DNA of 64,000 nt from Sabulibacter ruber (GCF_017355955.1 NZ_JAFFID010000001.1:1922001-1986000), one strand, 5' to 3'. Positions 36,647-45,857 are shown, counted from the first letter of the stretch. Made by a program: numbers and translations. The notes: generated by a model from the letters alone, not told the origin.

Positions 36647-36797
36647 TGTTTTCAATCAGTTTAAATGAAAAATCCTGCTTTTTACTGATTTTACAAGCAT
36701 TTTAACAATGACTTGAAAACAACCTTTATTTTATTGTTAAATATTGATAACCAATAAATTATTAGGTGCGTAATCTTAGGCTGATAAAGTTACTACC

Positions 36798-37040
36798 ATG
36801 CATTACGCCATTTACTCCCGAAACGGTACCCCCGCCTTTTTAGAAGAGGAAACCTTGGTACTAGCAAAAAACACCCTCAAAGTGCTACCTGAAGTTAGCC
36901 CCGTTGCGTTATTGGATGAAGAAGGTTGTTTATACCCTATCAAACAGGAAGGGCATAAACCGTTAGAAGAGGCCTTGCTTGCTGCGGATTATCTGGATCT
37001 GGATTTTAAGAAGGTAGCCAATCCAATCGGACTGAAATAG
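36798..37040 (+). CDS. Small protein of unknown function
   Basis: An 80-residue soluble protein with no recognised domain. It reads MHYAIYSRNGTPAF..., with mixed beta and alpha character and two Leu/Val-rich segments (LVLAKNTLKVLP and PVALLDEEGCLYPI). It has its own terminator, a normal ATG and coding-like codon use, so it is likely real. The location between dnaK and an exonuclease gives no functional hint. Confidence 0.65.
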   Translation: MHYAIYSRNGTPAFLEEETLVLAKNTLKVLPEVSPVALLDEEGCLYPIKQEGHKPLEEALLAADYLDLDFKKVANPIGLK

Positions 37041-37063
37041 CAGTCCATCACCAGCACCCTAAG

Positions 37064-37083
37064 GCCACTCTAGAAAGAGTGGC
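37064..37083 (+). terminator. Terminator of the 80-residue protein gene
   Basis: Stem GCCACTCT / AGAGTGGC with a four-base loop and TTTTATATTT after it. Confidence 0.75.
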
Positions 37084-37229
37084 TTTTATATTTCCCTATT
37101 ACTTTTCTCTCCACACTTCCCCGTTTTCCTTTCCTGAAGGCATCTTCAAATTCAAGTTCTTTTCTGATGATTGTCTCCATTGCTTTAAAACCGTTGTAAC
37201 TTGCAGGGGCAACGCAAAGACGGAAGAGA

Positions 37230-37850
37230 ATGGATTTTATTACCCTAGATTTTGAGACGGCCACCCCAGAACGGGACAGCCCATGTGAGATTGGATTAAC
37301 ATTTGTGCAGAAGGGGCAGATTGTGGGCACAGAAGCCTGGCTAATCAAACCCAAATCTTACCCATATTATAATGGCTTCAACATTGCGGTGCACGGTATT
37401 AAGCCGCAGGATGTGAAAGACAAACCCGAGTTTAACCAACTGTGGCCGGAACTGCGGCCTTTGCTGCAGAACCAACTGGTTATTGCGCATAATGCCAGCT
37501 TTGACATGAGCGTGCTACGGGCCACCCTCACCACTTACCGCCTGCCTTTTCCGGAGCTAGAATACGCCTGCAGCGTGCAGTTCTGCAAACAGGTGTGGCA
37601 GGGTCTACCACAATATGATTTGAAATCGCTCTGCAATCGGCACCAGATCAAATTCCACCACCACCGCGCCGCTGCAGATTCCCGGGCCTGCGCCGAATTA
37701 ACCCTGAAAGCCCTGGAACATACCAACTGCAGCAACCTGGCAGATTTCCCCGAGAAGCTAAACATCAACCTGGGACGGCTGTTTGAGGGAGGCTATACGG
37801 CTTCGTCGGTAAAGAAAGCGCCTAAGAAGAAAAAAGCTTTTCCTTTTTAG
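37230..37850 (+). CDS. 3'-5' exonuclease of the DEDDh (DnaQ-like) family
   Basis: A 206-residue exonuclease with the four catalytic acids of the DEDDh group: Asp7 and Glu9 in LDFETA, the second motif HNASFDMSVL, and HHRAAADSRA, which supplies the catalytic His and last Asp. The length suits a free-standing exonuclease domain similar to the DNA polymerase III epsilon subunit; a basic tail (VKKAPKKKKAFPF) extends past the domain. It could be a repair or RNA-trimming enzyme. The ATG at 37230 gives the catalytic motif at once, which fits the family. Confidence 0.88.
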   Translation: MDFITLDFETATPERDSPCEIGLTFVQKGQIVGTEAWLIKPKSYPYYNGFNIAVHGIKPQDVKDKPEFNQLWPELRPLLQNQLVIAHNASFDMSVLRATLTTYRLPFPELEYACSVQFCKQVWQGLPQYDLKSLCNRHQIKFHHHRAAADSRACAELTLKALEHTNCSNLADFPEKLNINLGRLFEGGYTASSVKKAPKKKKAFPF

Positions 37851-37895
37851 AAACACGCTCCCCTACTTCACTTATTTTGAGTAATTCGTCAAAAC

Positions 37896-37931
37896 AAAAA
37901 GAAGCTGCCCGCTTAAGGCAGCCTCTTTTTT
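37896..37931. terminator. Bidirectional terminator
   Basis: Stem AAAAAGAAGCTGCC (37896-37909) with GGCAGCCTCTTTTT (37917-37930), one mismatch. It lies between convergent genes (exonuclease and metallopeptidase). Confidence 0.75.
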
Positions 37932-37953
37932 ATGGCTACTTTTTTCAAAGTAA

Positions 37954-39090
37954 TTACAAAACAGTAGAGATTTTAGACACGAAAGCCTCATGCACCTGCT
38001 GTCGGGTTAAGATGTGGCCTTGCTTCTGCGCCTCATCGGCTAACTGGAAGCCCAGGCGGGCAGCTGCCATACGCTGGGCCGGGGTGCCGTGGTGTCCTGA
38101 GCTGGCAAATCCGCAGTCTCCAATCTGGAAGAAAAGAGTAAGGAAATCCTCTACGCGCTTGCTGTTATAGGTAGCCCCTCTTTTGTGCGTCATATAATAC
38201 GCTGCCATGAAGTCTGCTTCCAGTTCAGTATAACGGGTTGCCTCGGCTCTGTCCTGGGCTGCTCCGTTGGGGTACCACGCAGACATATTTTTGAATTGGA
38301 TCTGGTGAGCCCACTCGTGCGCCAGAATGCCAGTCCAAACAATGCCTGGCTCTACTCCTGTCTCGGTGAGCATCTCTACAATACCGTCTCCAATCACGAT
38401 CAGGTTCCGGTAGGTAGTAGCGAATCCATCCAAGGCGAAGAAAGGTGATTCCGGAAGGTAAGACGAGAAGGTGTTAAAGTAGAGAATCTGGTCGGCAGCG
38501 GCGTAAGCCTGCTCACGGGTCTTAATGTTGGCCCCTACAATCTGGTAAACGTCTGCCAGTTTCTCGCGGTCGTTCAGGGTGGCGGTGTGCTGCCCGTTCA
38601 ATTGAATCAGATTAGGCATGTCCCAGAAAGCCTCCAGGTCTCTCTTCCGCTTCGCCATCAGCTCAGTATATTCTCCGTTCTGGCCGAAATACTGCTCAGA
38701 AGTATCAAAGTAAGCCGAGTACTGGTTCAGGGTCATGTACAGGTTCAATACGGAATTGGCGGCCTGCGCCGACCCGAAGAGGGCGATCAGGTCTTTTCCG
38801 AGGGGAGCTAAATACTTATTCTGCACGGCTACGAACTGGGTGGGACCACAAGTGCTGGGAGCCACGGCATCATAGGTGAAGAGATTTCTGAGGTTCTCAC
38901 CCGGTGCCGCATAGTCAGCTGGCGTAGTGAGGGCTAGGTTTTGGGGGATTTCTAGGCCAGAGGCAGGCAACACGCCTACATTCCGCAACTGAGAGCCTGT
39001 TTTCACGCTCAGCTCTTCCATCTGGTTTTCACAGGAAGCGGTAGCAAATCCTACCGCAAGGCACATCAGGGCAAACGTAGATTTTTTCAT
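37954..39090 (-). CDS. Lipoprotein zinc metallopeptidase (YpfJ-like neutral peptidase)
   Basis: A 378-residue lipoprotein with Cys20 in ATASC. The active site is HEWAH (His258-Glu259, His262) in ILAHEWAHQIQF, and the likely third ligand is in TELEADFMAAYYMTHKRG about 35 residues later. A further conserved GHHGTPAQRMAAARLGF lies near the C-terminus. These parts match the neutral zinc metallopeptidase family (YpfJ and relatives), but the protein is longer in the N-terminal half, which holds a helical region without a family. The substrate is unknown. The gene is monocistronic. Confidence 0.85.
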   Translation of the reverse strand: MKKSTFALMCLAVGFATASCENQMEELSVKTGSQLRNVGVLPASGLEIPQNLALTTPADYAAPGENLRNLFTYDAVAPSTCGPTQFVAVQNKYLAPLGKDLIALFGSAQAANSVLNLYMTLNQYSAYFDTSEQYFGQNGEYTELMAKRKRDLEAFWDMPNLIQLNGQHTATLNDREKLADVYQIVGANIKTREQAYAAADQILYFNTFSSYLPESPFFALDGFATTYRNLIVIGDGIVEMLTETGVEPGIVWTGILAHEWAHQIQFKNMSAWYPNGAAQDRAEATRYTELEADFMAAYYMTHKRGATYNSKRVEDFLTLFFQIGDCGFASSGHHGTPAQRMAAARLGFQLADEAQKQGHILTRQQVHEAFVSKISTVL

Positions 39091-39510
39091 TGAAGGGATT
39101 TTGATTATGAATAAAATTAGAAATGTGTTTCTGTATATATGAGTTTTTCAATTATCTCACAGGAGATAAAAATTAAAGTTTAAGAAACCTTGGAAACTGA
39201 ATTTACAATTTTATTCTCAGAACACCACAATGTTATTTTTTTCTTTTACCTGATTATCTGGCAAGAACAACTTTCTGCCGCTGTCTTAAAACCTCCAGAG
39301 TACAACTTAAGCCTGCCGAAAAATTCTGGCTGGAAGTACCTTTGTTTAGTTGAAACCGGTTCTGAAAGAAAGCCAAGCACTGCCGCTGCCCTCCTACCTT
39401 TAACCTAAGTTTGAATTTGCCGCCTCGGGCAAAAACAACCTCCATAAGAGCCGTTCTTGCCTGTTTCATCTTTCCGGTTTTTAGGCTAAATTTCTGGAAA
39501 CGGCCCGAAA
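39091..39510. other. Gap between metallopeptidase and AraC regulator
   Basis: A 420-base divergent spacer. TACCTTTG (39337-39344) matches the -7 box and could serve the AraC gene with a leader of about 160 bases. A copy of the dispersed palindrome (39474-39508) sits directly before the AraC start. No reading frame here is convincing. Confidence 0.45.
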
Positions 39511-40473
39511 ATGTTCCTGAAAGAGTTTCCTGACTACCAACAGCTGAAAGCCCAAGCCGACAGGGCTTTTCAGGACGATGCTGTGCCTGATGCAGGAAGT
39601 TCACTTAAACCTACGTTTGATTGGCCGCTGGTCATTCTAAACACCCACTCCAGCCACTGCCACCGGCCCGACATCAAAGGACCTTTTTCGCTGTTTACCA
39701 ACATCAGCGGAACCTCTTACGTGAGCGCGGGCAGCAAGAAAGTAGCGGTACCGCAAGACTGTTTTTTCCTGACCAACCGGGCTCAGTACTACACCCTTGA
39801 TATTGACAGCAAGAACCAACCCGTGGAAACCTTTAACCTGCACATAGGCCAAAATCTGTGGGAAGATTATATCAGGGCAAACATCCACCAGGCGCCGTAT
39901 TTGTTAGACAATCCCTTTTCCGCCTCCCTTGCGACCGGACTATCTGAGTTCCCTAATCAGCTGCAACGAAAATCGCCTGCGCTAAGCCAGGCTCTGCAGC
40001 GGCTGCATCAACTTGGTTCCCTGCTCAAAGTAGATACCCTGGAACTGCAGGAGCAATTGGTTCCTTTGCTGCAAGCCCTGTTCCACCAGAAAGAAGAGCT
40101 TCATCAGAAACTCAACCAGCTTGTTGTCACGAAGGCAAGCGCCCGCGCTGAGCTATTCAGACGGATCGCCCTGGCTACTGATTACCTGCTGTCTTACCCA
40201 GAACTGAACCCAACCTTAGAGGAGCTGGCGCAGGTAGCCTGCTTGTCTAAATTCCATTTCCTGCGGGCCTTCACCCAAGTGCACGGTAGCACCCCGCACC
40301 AGTTTCTGCTACGGCACCGCATTGAGCGCAGTGTGCCTCTGTTGCTCAAAACCAGAATGCCGATAGCCGAGGTGGCTTTGCTGTGCGGGTATGAGGAGAT
40401 TTCGGTGTTCAGCCGCACGTTCCGGAAGGTCATGGGCTGCTCCCCCGCTTTGTTCCGGCAAGCCAGAAATTAG
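39511..40473 (+). CDS. AraC-family transcriptional regulator
   Basis: A 320-residue one-component regulator. The C-terminal 95 residues form a double HTH: LEELAQVACLSKFHFLRAFTQVHGSTPHQFLLRHRIERSVPLL, then PIAEVALLCGYEEISVFSRTFRKVMGCSPALFRQ, which is the standard AraC signature. The N-terminal part (about 1-200) looks like a cupin-like ligand domain (GTSYVSAGSKKVAVPQDCFFLTN), but the ligand is unknown. The target may be the membrane-protein gene starting 59 bases downstream. The start follows a dispersed palindrome closely, so a slightly different start cannot be excluded. Confidence 0.9.
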   Translation: MFLKEFPDYQQLKAQADRAFQDDAVPDAGSSLKPTFDWPLVILNTHSSHCHRPDIKGPFSLFTNISGTSYVSAGSKKVAVPQDCFFLTNRAQYYTLDIDSKNQPVETFNLHIGQNLWEDYIRANIHQAPYLLDNPFSASLATGLSEFPNQLQRKSPALSQALQRLHQLGSLLKVDTLELQEQLVPLLQALFHQKEELHQKLNQLVVTKASARAELFRRIALATDYLLSYPELNPTLEELAQVACLSKFHFLRAFTQVHGSTPHQFLLRHRIERSVPLLLKTRMPIAEVALLCGYEEISVFSRTFRKVMGCSPALFRQARN

Positions 40474-40532
40474 CAATTTTTGTCAAACAGATTGGGGCTG
40501 TTACGCTTCATCTTTGCCGCATACAAACAACA

Positions 40533-41306
40533 ATGTGTGTTATGAAAGCAGACTATCTAACCCAAGCCCAAGCCGGTTTTGCCATTCTCACCCTGCTGTG
40601 TCTCCTCTTAAGCATAGTAGGTGTACACCGTACCTTCCTGAGAATGGGTCTTTCCCCAGAAACCGCCGCAAAACGAACCAGAACAGTTGCTGCCCTCCTG
40701 GTGGGTTGGCTTGCCTTTACCAGCATCCTGGCCTGGAGCGGATTTATGGCTAATTTTTCCGTAGCTCCGTTGAACATGATGCCCGCTCTGCTCCCGCCCT
40801 TGGTGGTAGTGCTGGTAGTAACCTTTCATGGCGGCACCCAACGCTTCATCCGTCACCTGCCCGCAAAAGGATTGCTGAACCTGCAGGCTTTCAGAATACC
40901 GGTGGAGGTTTTTCTGTGGTGGCTGTTTCTGGCCCAAGCCTTGCCCGAGCGCATGACCTTTGAGGGCCAGAATTGGGACGTGCTTTCAGGCATTGCGGGC
41001 CCAGTGTTTGCCTTGCTATGCTACGGAGGCACGCGGTACAATCAGAAACTAGCCACTTTTTACAATCTGGCAGGTTTAGCTTTGCTGCTCAATATTGTAG
41101 CTACGGGAATGCTTTCTCTGCCCACACCTTTCCGGGTTTTCTTTGAGGCGCCAGGATCGGGCATTATGGCTACCTTTCCGGTGATGTTTCTGCCCACGTT
41201 TCTGGTGCCATTGGCCTATACGCTCCATTTCTTCTCCCTCAGGAAAGCTGCCCTGGAAAGAAAAGAAGCCAGGGTTCATCAGAAACAGAGAACAGTAACA
41301 GCCTAA
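40533..41306 (+). CDS. Multi-pass membrane protein of unknown function
   Basis: A 257-residue protein with about seven hydrophobic helices (near 14-31, 52-72, 82-99, 125-142, 150-165, 177-196 and 213-236) and a basic C-terminal tail. I recognise no family. It follows the AraC regulator by 59 bases on the same strand, so it is probably controlled by or made with it. The MCVM start is uncertain; MKADYL at 40542 is an alternative. A hairpin-like palindrome downstream separates it from the convergent phosphatase gene. Confidence 0.75.
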   Translation: MCVMKADYLTQAQAGFAILTLLCLLLSIVGVHRTFLRMGLSPETAAKRTRTVAALLVGWLAFTSILAWSGFMANFSVAPLNMMPALLPPLVVVLVVTFHGGTQRFIRHLPAKGLLNLQAFRIPVEVFLWWLFLAQALPERMTFEGQNWDVLSGIAGPVFALLCYGGTRYNQKLATFYNLAGLALLLNIVATGMLSLPTPFRVFFEAPGSGIMATFPVMFLPTFLVPLAYTLHFFSLRKAALERKEARVHQKQRTVTA

Positions 41307-41336
41307 CCAGGTGCTCGCCGCAGCTTCCCGCAGGTT

Positions 41337-41372
41337 GTTTTAGACCTGATTTCCATAAAATAACCTAAAACA
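41337..41372. repeat. Dispersed palindrome copy
   Basis: GTTTTAGACCTGATTT and AAAATAACCTAAAAC flank CCAT; the outer arms pair well and the inner part has mismatches. It is placed between convergent genes and may act as a weak two-way terminator. Confidence 0.6.
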
Positions 41373-41376
41373 GGAG

Positions 41377-41952
41377 TTACTTTTTACTCAGTTGCGTCAC
41401 GCTCACAAAGCCCCTGCCGCCATCTAGTACCACTTTCCAGCCTTTTTTGCGGAGCGAGCGTTTGATGAACTCGTTCAGGAACCCGTGGGCCACCAATACA
41501 GCTATTCCGCTGGTCTCGGCCTCTAAGGCTAACTTATCCGCTGCCTGCGAGGCCCGTTTTCTGGCTTGTTTAAAGCTTTCAATGTCTTTCTGGTTCAGGC
41601 CCAGCATCCAGAGAACGCGTGAGGTAGCCTGCCACCAGATAAGCGGAAACTTCCCCAGGGGCAATCCCCAGATGCGGTTCTCAAACTCCACAAACGTGGC
41701 ATCCTCTATCATGTGCACATCTGGGCCAAACAGCATGCGGGCGGTGGCTTTGGCGCGGGGCAGAGTGCTGCAGTACACCTTGGAGATGAATTCCAGCGGC
41801 AGATGCTCGCTGCGTTCAATAATTTGCTCTACTTCGGCCAAGTTGTAGTCTTTCAGGTACTGGGTGGCCTGCTCTTTACTGAACAGACCTTTCCGGTTGA
41901 GAACGGGGCGGGCGTGCCGGATGAGGTAGATGTGCGGGGTGCTGGTACTCAT
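41377..41952 (-). CDS. Histidine phosphatase family protein
   Basis: A 191-residue cytosolic member of the phosphoglycerate mutase/histidine phosphatase superfamily. It has the catalytic LIRHARP with Arg12-His13, a phosphate-binding Arg in LPRAKATARML and a second His in VLVAHGFLNEFI. There is no signal peptide. The family covers alpha-ribazole phosphatase and broad acid phosphatases; the residues between the motifs do not let me choose. Second histidine phosphatase of the window (the other is at 14470). Confidence 0.85.
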   Translation of the reverse strand: MSTSTPHIYLIRHARPVLNRKGLFSKEQATQYLKDYNLAEVEQIIERSEHLPLEFISKVYCSTLPRAKATARMLFGPDVHMIEDATFVEFENRIWGLPLGKFPLIWWQATSRVLWMLGLNQKDIESFKQARKRASQAADKLALEAETSGIAVLVAHGFLNEFIKRSLRKKGWKVVLDGGRGFVSVTQLSKK

Positions 41953-42039
41953 ACCACTGCATACCGCGAAGTACCACCCTACGGTTACTTCTGTTTTAGA
42001 CCGGTATTCAGGAAACAGGCAGGAAAACGCCCCAATGTA

Positions 42040-42441
42040 TTATTGAGCCGCCATGGAATTGTTGCCCTTGTGCCGCCTGAGCGCCTTCATGTAAACCACC
42101 AGTTCATCCATCTGCTCGCGGGAGATCTCGTGCTTCTTAAAGGAAGGCATCCGACCGATGCCCAGAAAAAAAGCTTTGCTCCGCACCCTGAACCTTAGGG
42201 CAATGCCGGGCAGCGGGATATTGTTAAGCGATGGTCCTAATCCGGCCTCGCCCAACGGATGGCAGCGCTGGCAGTTCTGCATGAACACCACGCGCCCATT
42301 TTCCAGTTGCTGGGTACGGAAGGACATAGGGCCCATAATAGGTTCACTGCGCCGGGCCGAGCCACAACTACTTACTACCAGCAGGAACAGGCCACCCAGA
42401 ACTGCCTTCCAATAGCTGCCTTGATTTATTTGCTTTCTCAT
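42040..42441 (-). CDS. Cytochrome c lipoprotein
   Basis: A 133-residue class I c-type cytochrome anchored by Cys26 (VVSSC). Haem attaches at Cys57-x-x-Cys60-His61 (CQRCH), and Met98 in GRMPSFKKHEIS is the likely sixth iron ligand. It carries electrons in the periplasm. Its start overlaps the stop of the sugar dehydrogenase gene by four bases (ATGA), so both are translated together, and the cytochrome is probably its electron acceptor. Confidence 0.9.
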   Translation of the reverse strand: MRKQINQGSYWKAVLGGLFLLVVSSCGSARRSEPIMGPMSFRTQQLENGRVVFMQNCQRCHPLGEAGLGPSLNNIPLPGIALRFRVRSKAFFLGIGRMPSFKKHEISREQMDELVVYMKALRRHKGNNSMAAQ

Positions 42442-43898
42442 CTGCCTGCGGTTTTAGTGATTTTCCATACAACTCCGGTCTGCTGCTTGGGCGCGGGGCC
42501 CTGTTCTGTCATGGGCATTATGCCAAAATCTACCACGTACAGTTCTGTGCCGGCCGGGTTAAACTTCACGGCAATGGGTCTTTCCAAGCCGCCATTCTTC
42601 ATGATGGAAGCCGGTCCGTTGGTCTTACTTTTGTTCACCGCGAAATCTTCAATAACGCCATTCCCCGGATTCACCCGCACCACTTTGAACCCCACTGGGC
42701 CGTAGGTGTGCCCTACTTCGGGCGTCATATCACCAAACTGAGCGATAAACGCCTCGCCAACGTGTCCAAAACCGGCGTTGCGGGAGAAGTCCAGCCCATT
42801 GGAAGAGGAATGCACTCCCAGGATGGCAGCAGGTTTGGGAGGTGTGCCCGGGTGTTTGGCCAACAGGAATTTAGGGTCATCATGCGGCGTTTTGTAATCG
42901 TCTGAGGCCATGGACTGCCCCGCGGCAAAATCTGGCCAGCCATACCATTGGCCGGGCTGCACGGCCCACAGCACATCGCCGGTTCCGTAACCCGGTCTGC
43001 TGCCGCGGGTGTCATAGCCGTTATCTGTCACGTACAGCTGGTTATTGGGCGAGAACGCCAACCCGAAGGGGTTACGCAAGCCCCAGGCCACCAACTCCAG
43101 GGGTCCGCCTTGCAGGGGCACCCGCAGAATAGCGCCGGAGCACGGCAGAGCGCCTTTAATGACCTGGTTAGGCGTGCTGGGCGTCCCGAACGGCAGATAA
43201 GCACCGGTGGAGACCTCGTCTTTGTCGTTCTCTGTTAAGGGATTGTAGGTGGTGAAGTTTTGCCCGTTCAGGACAATGTCTTTGCAGGGAATATCATGGA
43301 AAGTGGGGTTCCGTTTAAGCCAGCCGTAATGGTAATTATCGGTGCCCACTATCCCCGAATTGGTAGCCGTTCCCTGCCCGAAATACAGGTAACCGTCTTG
43401 CCCTACCACGGGAGCATCGGTGTGGTGATCGCCCATGCTGGGCAAATTCTCCACCAGTCTGGTAATCTGCCCGGCTTTGGAAATCTTGAGGATACGCCCA
43501 CCTTCCAGTTCTCCGCCTTCTGAAATGTAAAAGAAACCGTTATGGTAAGTGGCCCCGGTCCAGGGACCGTTTTTATCTCCGGCCGCAATCTGGGTAGTGG
43601 TTCCGTCTGGGTTCAGGCGCAGCAGTTTGGGAGGTAACCAGACCTCGCCATAAGCATAACCTGCCTCGGTTACGTAAGCCGTGCCCTGCTCGTCAAACGT
43701 GATACCGGTAGGATACGTCAGGTTGGTGGCTACCGGCGCAATGGTATAGCCGGCGGGCAAGGCTACATCCTGAGGCTGCAAGGCCCTGGTCAGGGGTTCA
43801 AAGGTCTTAGGCCCCCCGTAATGTCCTTTTATCTTGTAGCACCCGAAGGCCAGGAAAGTCAATAAGCTCCACACGAAAAGTCTGTACTGTTTCTTCAT
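42438..43898 (-). CDS. Glucose/sorbosone dehydrogenase-like lipoprotein (PQQ-type beta-propeller)
   Basis: A 486-residue protein with a lipoprotein signal ending FLAFGC (Cys20). The mature part is a six-blade beta-propeller of the sorbosone/aldose sugar dehydrogenase group: VATNLTYPTGITFDEQGTAYVTEAG, MGDHHTDAPVVGQDGYLYFGQGT, WGLRNPFGLAFSPNNQLYVTDNG, and HVGEAFIAQFG. Such enzymes oxidise sugars with PQQ and pass electrons to a cytochrome; here the cytochrome c gene overlaps the 3' end. PQQ biosynthesis genes are not in the window. The substrate is unknown. The ATG at 43898 is preferred over 43910 as it begins MKKQYRLF. Confidence 0.85.
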   Translation of the reverse strand: MKKQYRLFVWSLLTFLAFGCYKIKGHYGGPKTFEPLTRALQPQDVALPAGYTIAPVATNLTYPTGITFDEQGTAYVTEAGYAYGEVWLPPKLLRLNPDGTTTQIAAGDKNGPWTGATYHNGFFYISEGGELEGGRILKISKAGQITRLVENLPSMGDHHTDAPVVGQDGYLYFGQGTATNSGIVGTDNYHYGWLKRNPTFHDIPCKDIVLNGQNFTTYNPLTENDKDEVSTGAYLPFGTPSTPNQVIKGALPCSGAILRVPLQGGPLELVAWGLRNPFGLAFSPNNQLYVTDNGYDTRGSRPGYGTGDVLWAVQPGQWYGWPDFAAGQSMASDDYKTPHDDPKFLLAKHPGTPPKPAAILGVHSSSNGLDFSRNAGFGHVGEAFIAQFGDMTPEVGHTYGPVGFKVVRVNPGNGVIEDFAVNKSKTNGPASIMKNGGLERPIAVKFNPAGTELYVVDFGIMPMTEQGPAPKQQTGVVWKITKTAGR

Positions 43899-44017
43899 AG
43901 GCAGTGACAAAGAGTAAGTCTCTTTTTCAATACTTTTAGGAAGAAAAAGAGTTGCCTTTGTACCTTCTCCGGAAACGATTACTTTAGCGAAGCAATCACT
44001 CTCTTGCCAAGAAACCC

Positions 44018-44374
44018 ATGAGAATCCGCTTTCTGCTCCTGCTTGTGTTTGTGCTGATGTTTGTGGCCTTTGCCATTGTACAATGGAATGACCCAGATCC
44101 GGCGATCTGGATTCCTATTTACCTGGTGGCCGCAGTTCTGTGTTACATGGCCTACAAACGCAGGCTGGCGCAATGGATATACGGAGCAGCATTTCTGGCT
44201 TATGCAATAGGCGCCGTGGTAATGTGGCCTACGGTCTACCAGGGCATTACCTTCAGCATGGACCGTTCACCGGCAATTGAAGAAGCTCGGGAGTCGCTGG
44301 GCCTTTCCATCTGCGCTTTGGCCATGGCGTATTGCCTTATTCTTGGCTGGGGCTACAGAAAAGGGCGCAGCTAA
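44018..44374 (+). CDS. TMEM220-family membrane protein
   Basis: A 118-residue protein with four hydrophobic helices (about 4-21, 29-44, 51-68, 94-112). The first loop carries QWNDPDPAIW, the signature of the transmembrane family 220, also found in animals. Function unknown in bacteria. It is divergent from the sugar dehydrogenase gene. Confidence 0.85.
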   Translation: MRIRFLLLLVFVLMFVAFAIVQWNDPDPAIWIPIYLVAAVLCYMAYKRRLAQWIYGAAFLAYAIGAVVMWPTVYQGITFSMDRSPAIEEARESLGLSICALAMAYCLILGWGYRKGRS

Positions 44375-44597
44375 AGAATATGCAATCCTTAATTATTACA
44401 GAATGGCTCACCTTTCTTCATTGAAATGTATTTTCTTGGCACTTTTTCTTTCCAATTGACAGGAGGAGGTAAAAGAAGGAATTTGTCATTTGAAATTTCC
44501 CTATATATTAGAACCTGAAAAGTATTCAGATCCGCAATTGTATCTACTTATTTTTAAATCATAATCATACTTTCAAATTCCTTCTTCTCATTACCAA

Positions 44598-45857
44598 ATG
44601 AAAAAAAGTTTACTTTCACTATTCTTTGCTTTTCTTGCTTTTACAGTCTTTGCTCAAAGGAATTTTAAACCAGGTTATATAATTCAAAAAGGAGATACCC
44701 TGAAAGGACAAATCAGTCAGAAGGGAGCAGTTAAGAGTAGCCAAAAAGTGATATTCAGACCTTCGTCTGAGGCTACTGCCATTATCTACACTCCCTCTCA
44801 GATTGATGGATACGGCACTCAAGATGGGCACCGATTTGAATCTTTTATTTTGGGTAAGGGAGATACGGCAAGAAGTCTGTTTCTTAATGTCTTGGTACAA
44901 GGAAAAACCAGTTTATACGCCTATCGGGATGAGGAAAGTGAAGTTCATTATTATGTTATAAAAGAGGGAACAACCCGGGAGTTAATCAGGAAAAAGGTAA
45001 AAGAAGTTCAGCCAGACGGACAAAGAGTACTTAAAACATATGATTTCTATAAAGGCACTCTTCAGGAAATGACCCAAGATTGCCCTGCTTTAACTATCAA
45101 AAGGAAAAAGCTTACTTTCAACCAAAATTCTTTCAGTGACTTTATTGTAAATTACAACCAATGCACTGCCCCCACCAGCCTTACCTACATTTCTAAACCA
45201 GAAAAAGTAGAGGTGACGTGGGGGGCTGTTATTGGAGGAGCCATCTCTACCTTGCAAGTTGAGAATGTTAATCCTAAGGTATTCAATGAAACTTACAATT
45301 CAGGACTAGAACCAACAGGTGGTCTATTCATTAATTCTACAACTCCATGGGTAAGTAAAAAGCTATCTTTTCAGTTAGAAGCTTTGTACAACCGCGTGAG
45401 ATATGCACAAGATCTATCAGATAAGGAATTATTCAAGGAGAATGAGTATAAGATAGATATAGATTTAACGTACTTGAAAGTACCGTTATTAGTACGTTAC
45501 TCACTTCCGGTAGGCAAGGTAGAACCCTTTGTGAACATAGGTATGGCCCACTCCTTCGCTATAAAGCATAAGCAAGAGGTGCATATTACCTCTACCAGCA
45601 GTTCTGGTGAAAAAACAGAAGAACAACGTTATTTCCTCCAGGACTTTAATCCATCAGAATCAAGGTGGGGGTATGTAGAATCTTTCAGAAGTTATTCTCA
45701 ATCCTTCTTTGTAGGTACAGGAGCTAAATTACCTTTTGGTACTAAGCATAAGCTTTCTCTGGAAGCACGTTATGAAGCGAGCAATGGTTTTTCTGGAAAC
45801 CAGAACTTTGGCACTGACACAAAGCACTTCTTAGTATTGGTTGGCTTTTCTTTATAG
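44598..45857 (+). CDS. Outer-membrane beta-barrel protein (PorT-like)
   Basis: A 419-residue protein with a signal peptide (1-19, TVFAQ). The N-terminal 200 residues form a beta-rich domain with PGYIIQKGDTLKGQISQKG at the start, and the C-terminal part (about 210-419) is a porin-like outer-membrane barrel with alternating Tyr/Phe/Leu strands, ending in the aromatic-hydrophobic VLVGFSL. Similar two-part proteins are common and unnamed in Bacteroidota. The gene is noticeably richer in A and T than its neighbours, a possible sign of recent arrival. Its 3' end overlaps that of the convergent acetyltransferase gene by six bases. Confidence 0.82.
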   Translation: MKKSLLSLFFAFLAFTVFAQRNFKPGYIIQKGDTLKGQISQKGAVKSSQKVIFRPSSEATAIIYTPSQIDGYGTQDGHRFESFILGKGDTARSLFLNVLVQGKTSLYAYRDEESEVHYYVIKEGTTRELIRKKVKEVQPDGQRVLKTYDFYKGTLQEMTQDCPALTIKRKKLTFNQNSFSDFIVNYNQCTAPTSLTYISKPEKVEVTWGAVIGGAISTLQVENVNPKVFNETYNSGLEPTGGLFINSTTPWVSKKLSFQLEALYNRVRYAQDLSDKELFKENEYKIDIDLTYLKVPLLVRYSLPVGKVEPFVNIGMAHSFAIKHKQEVHITSTSSSGEKTEEQRYFLQDFNPSESRWGYVESFRSYSQSFFVGTGAKLPFGTKHKLSLEARYEASNGFSGNQNFGTDTKHFLVLVGFSL

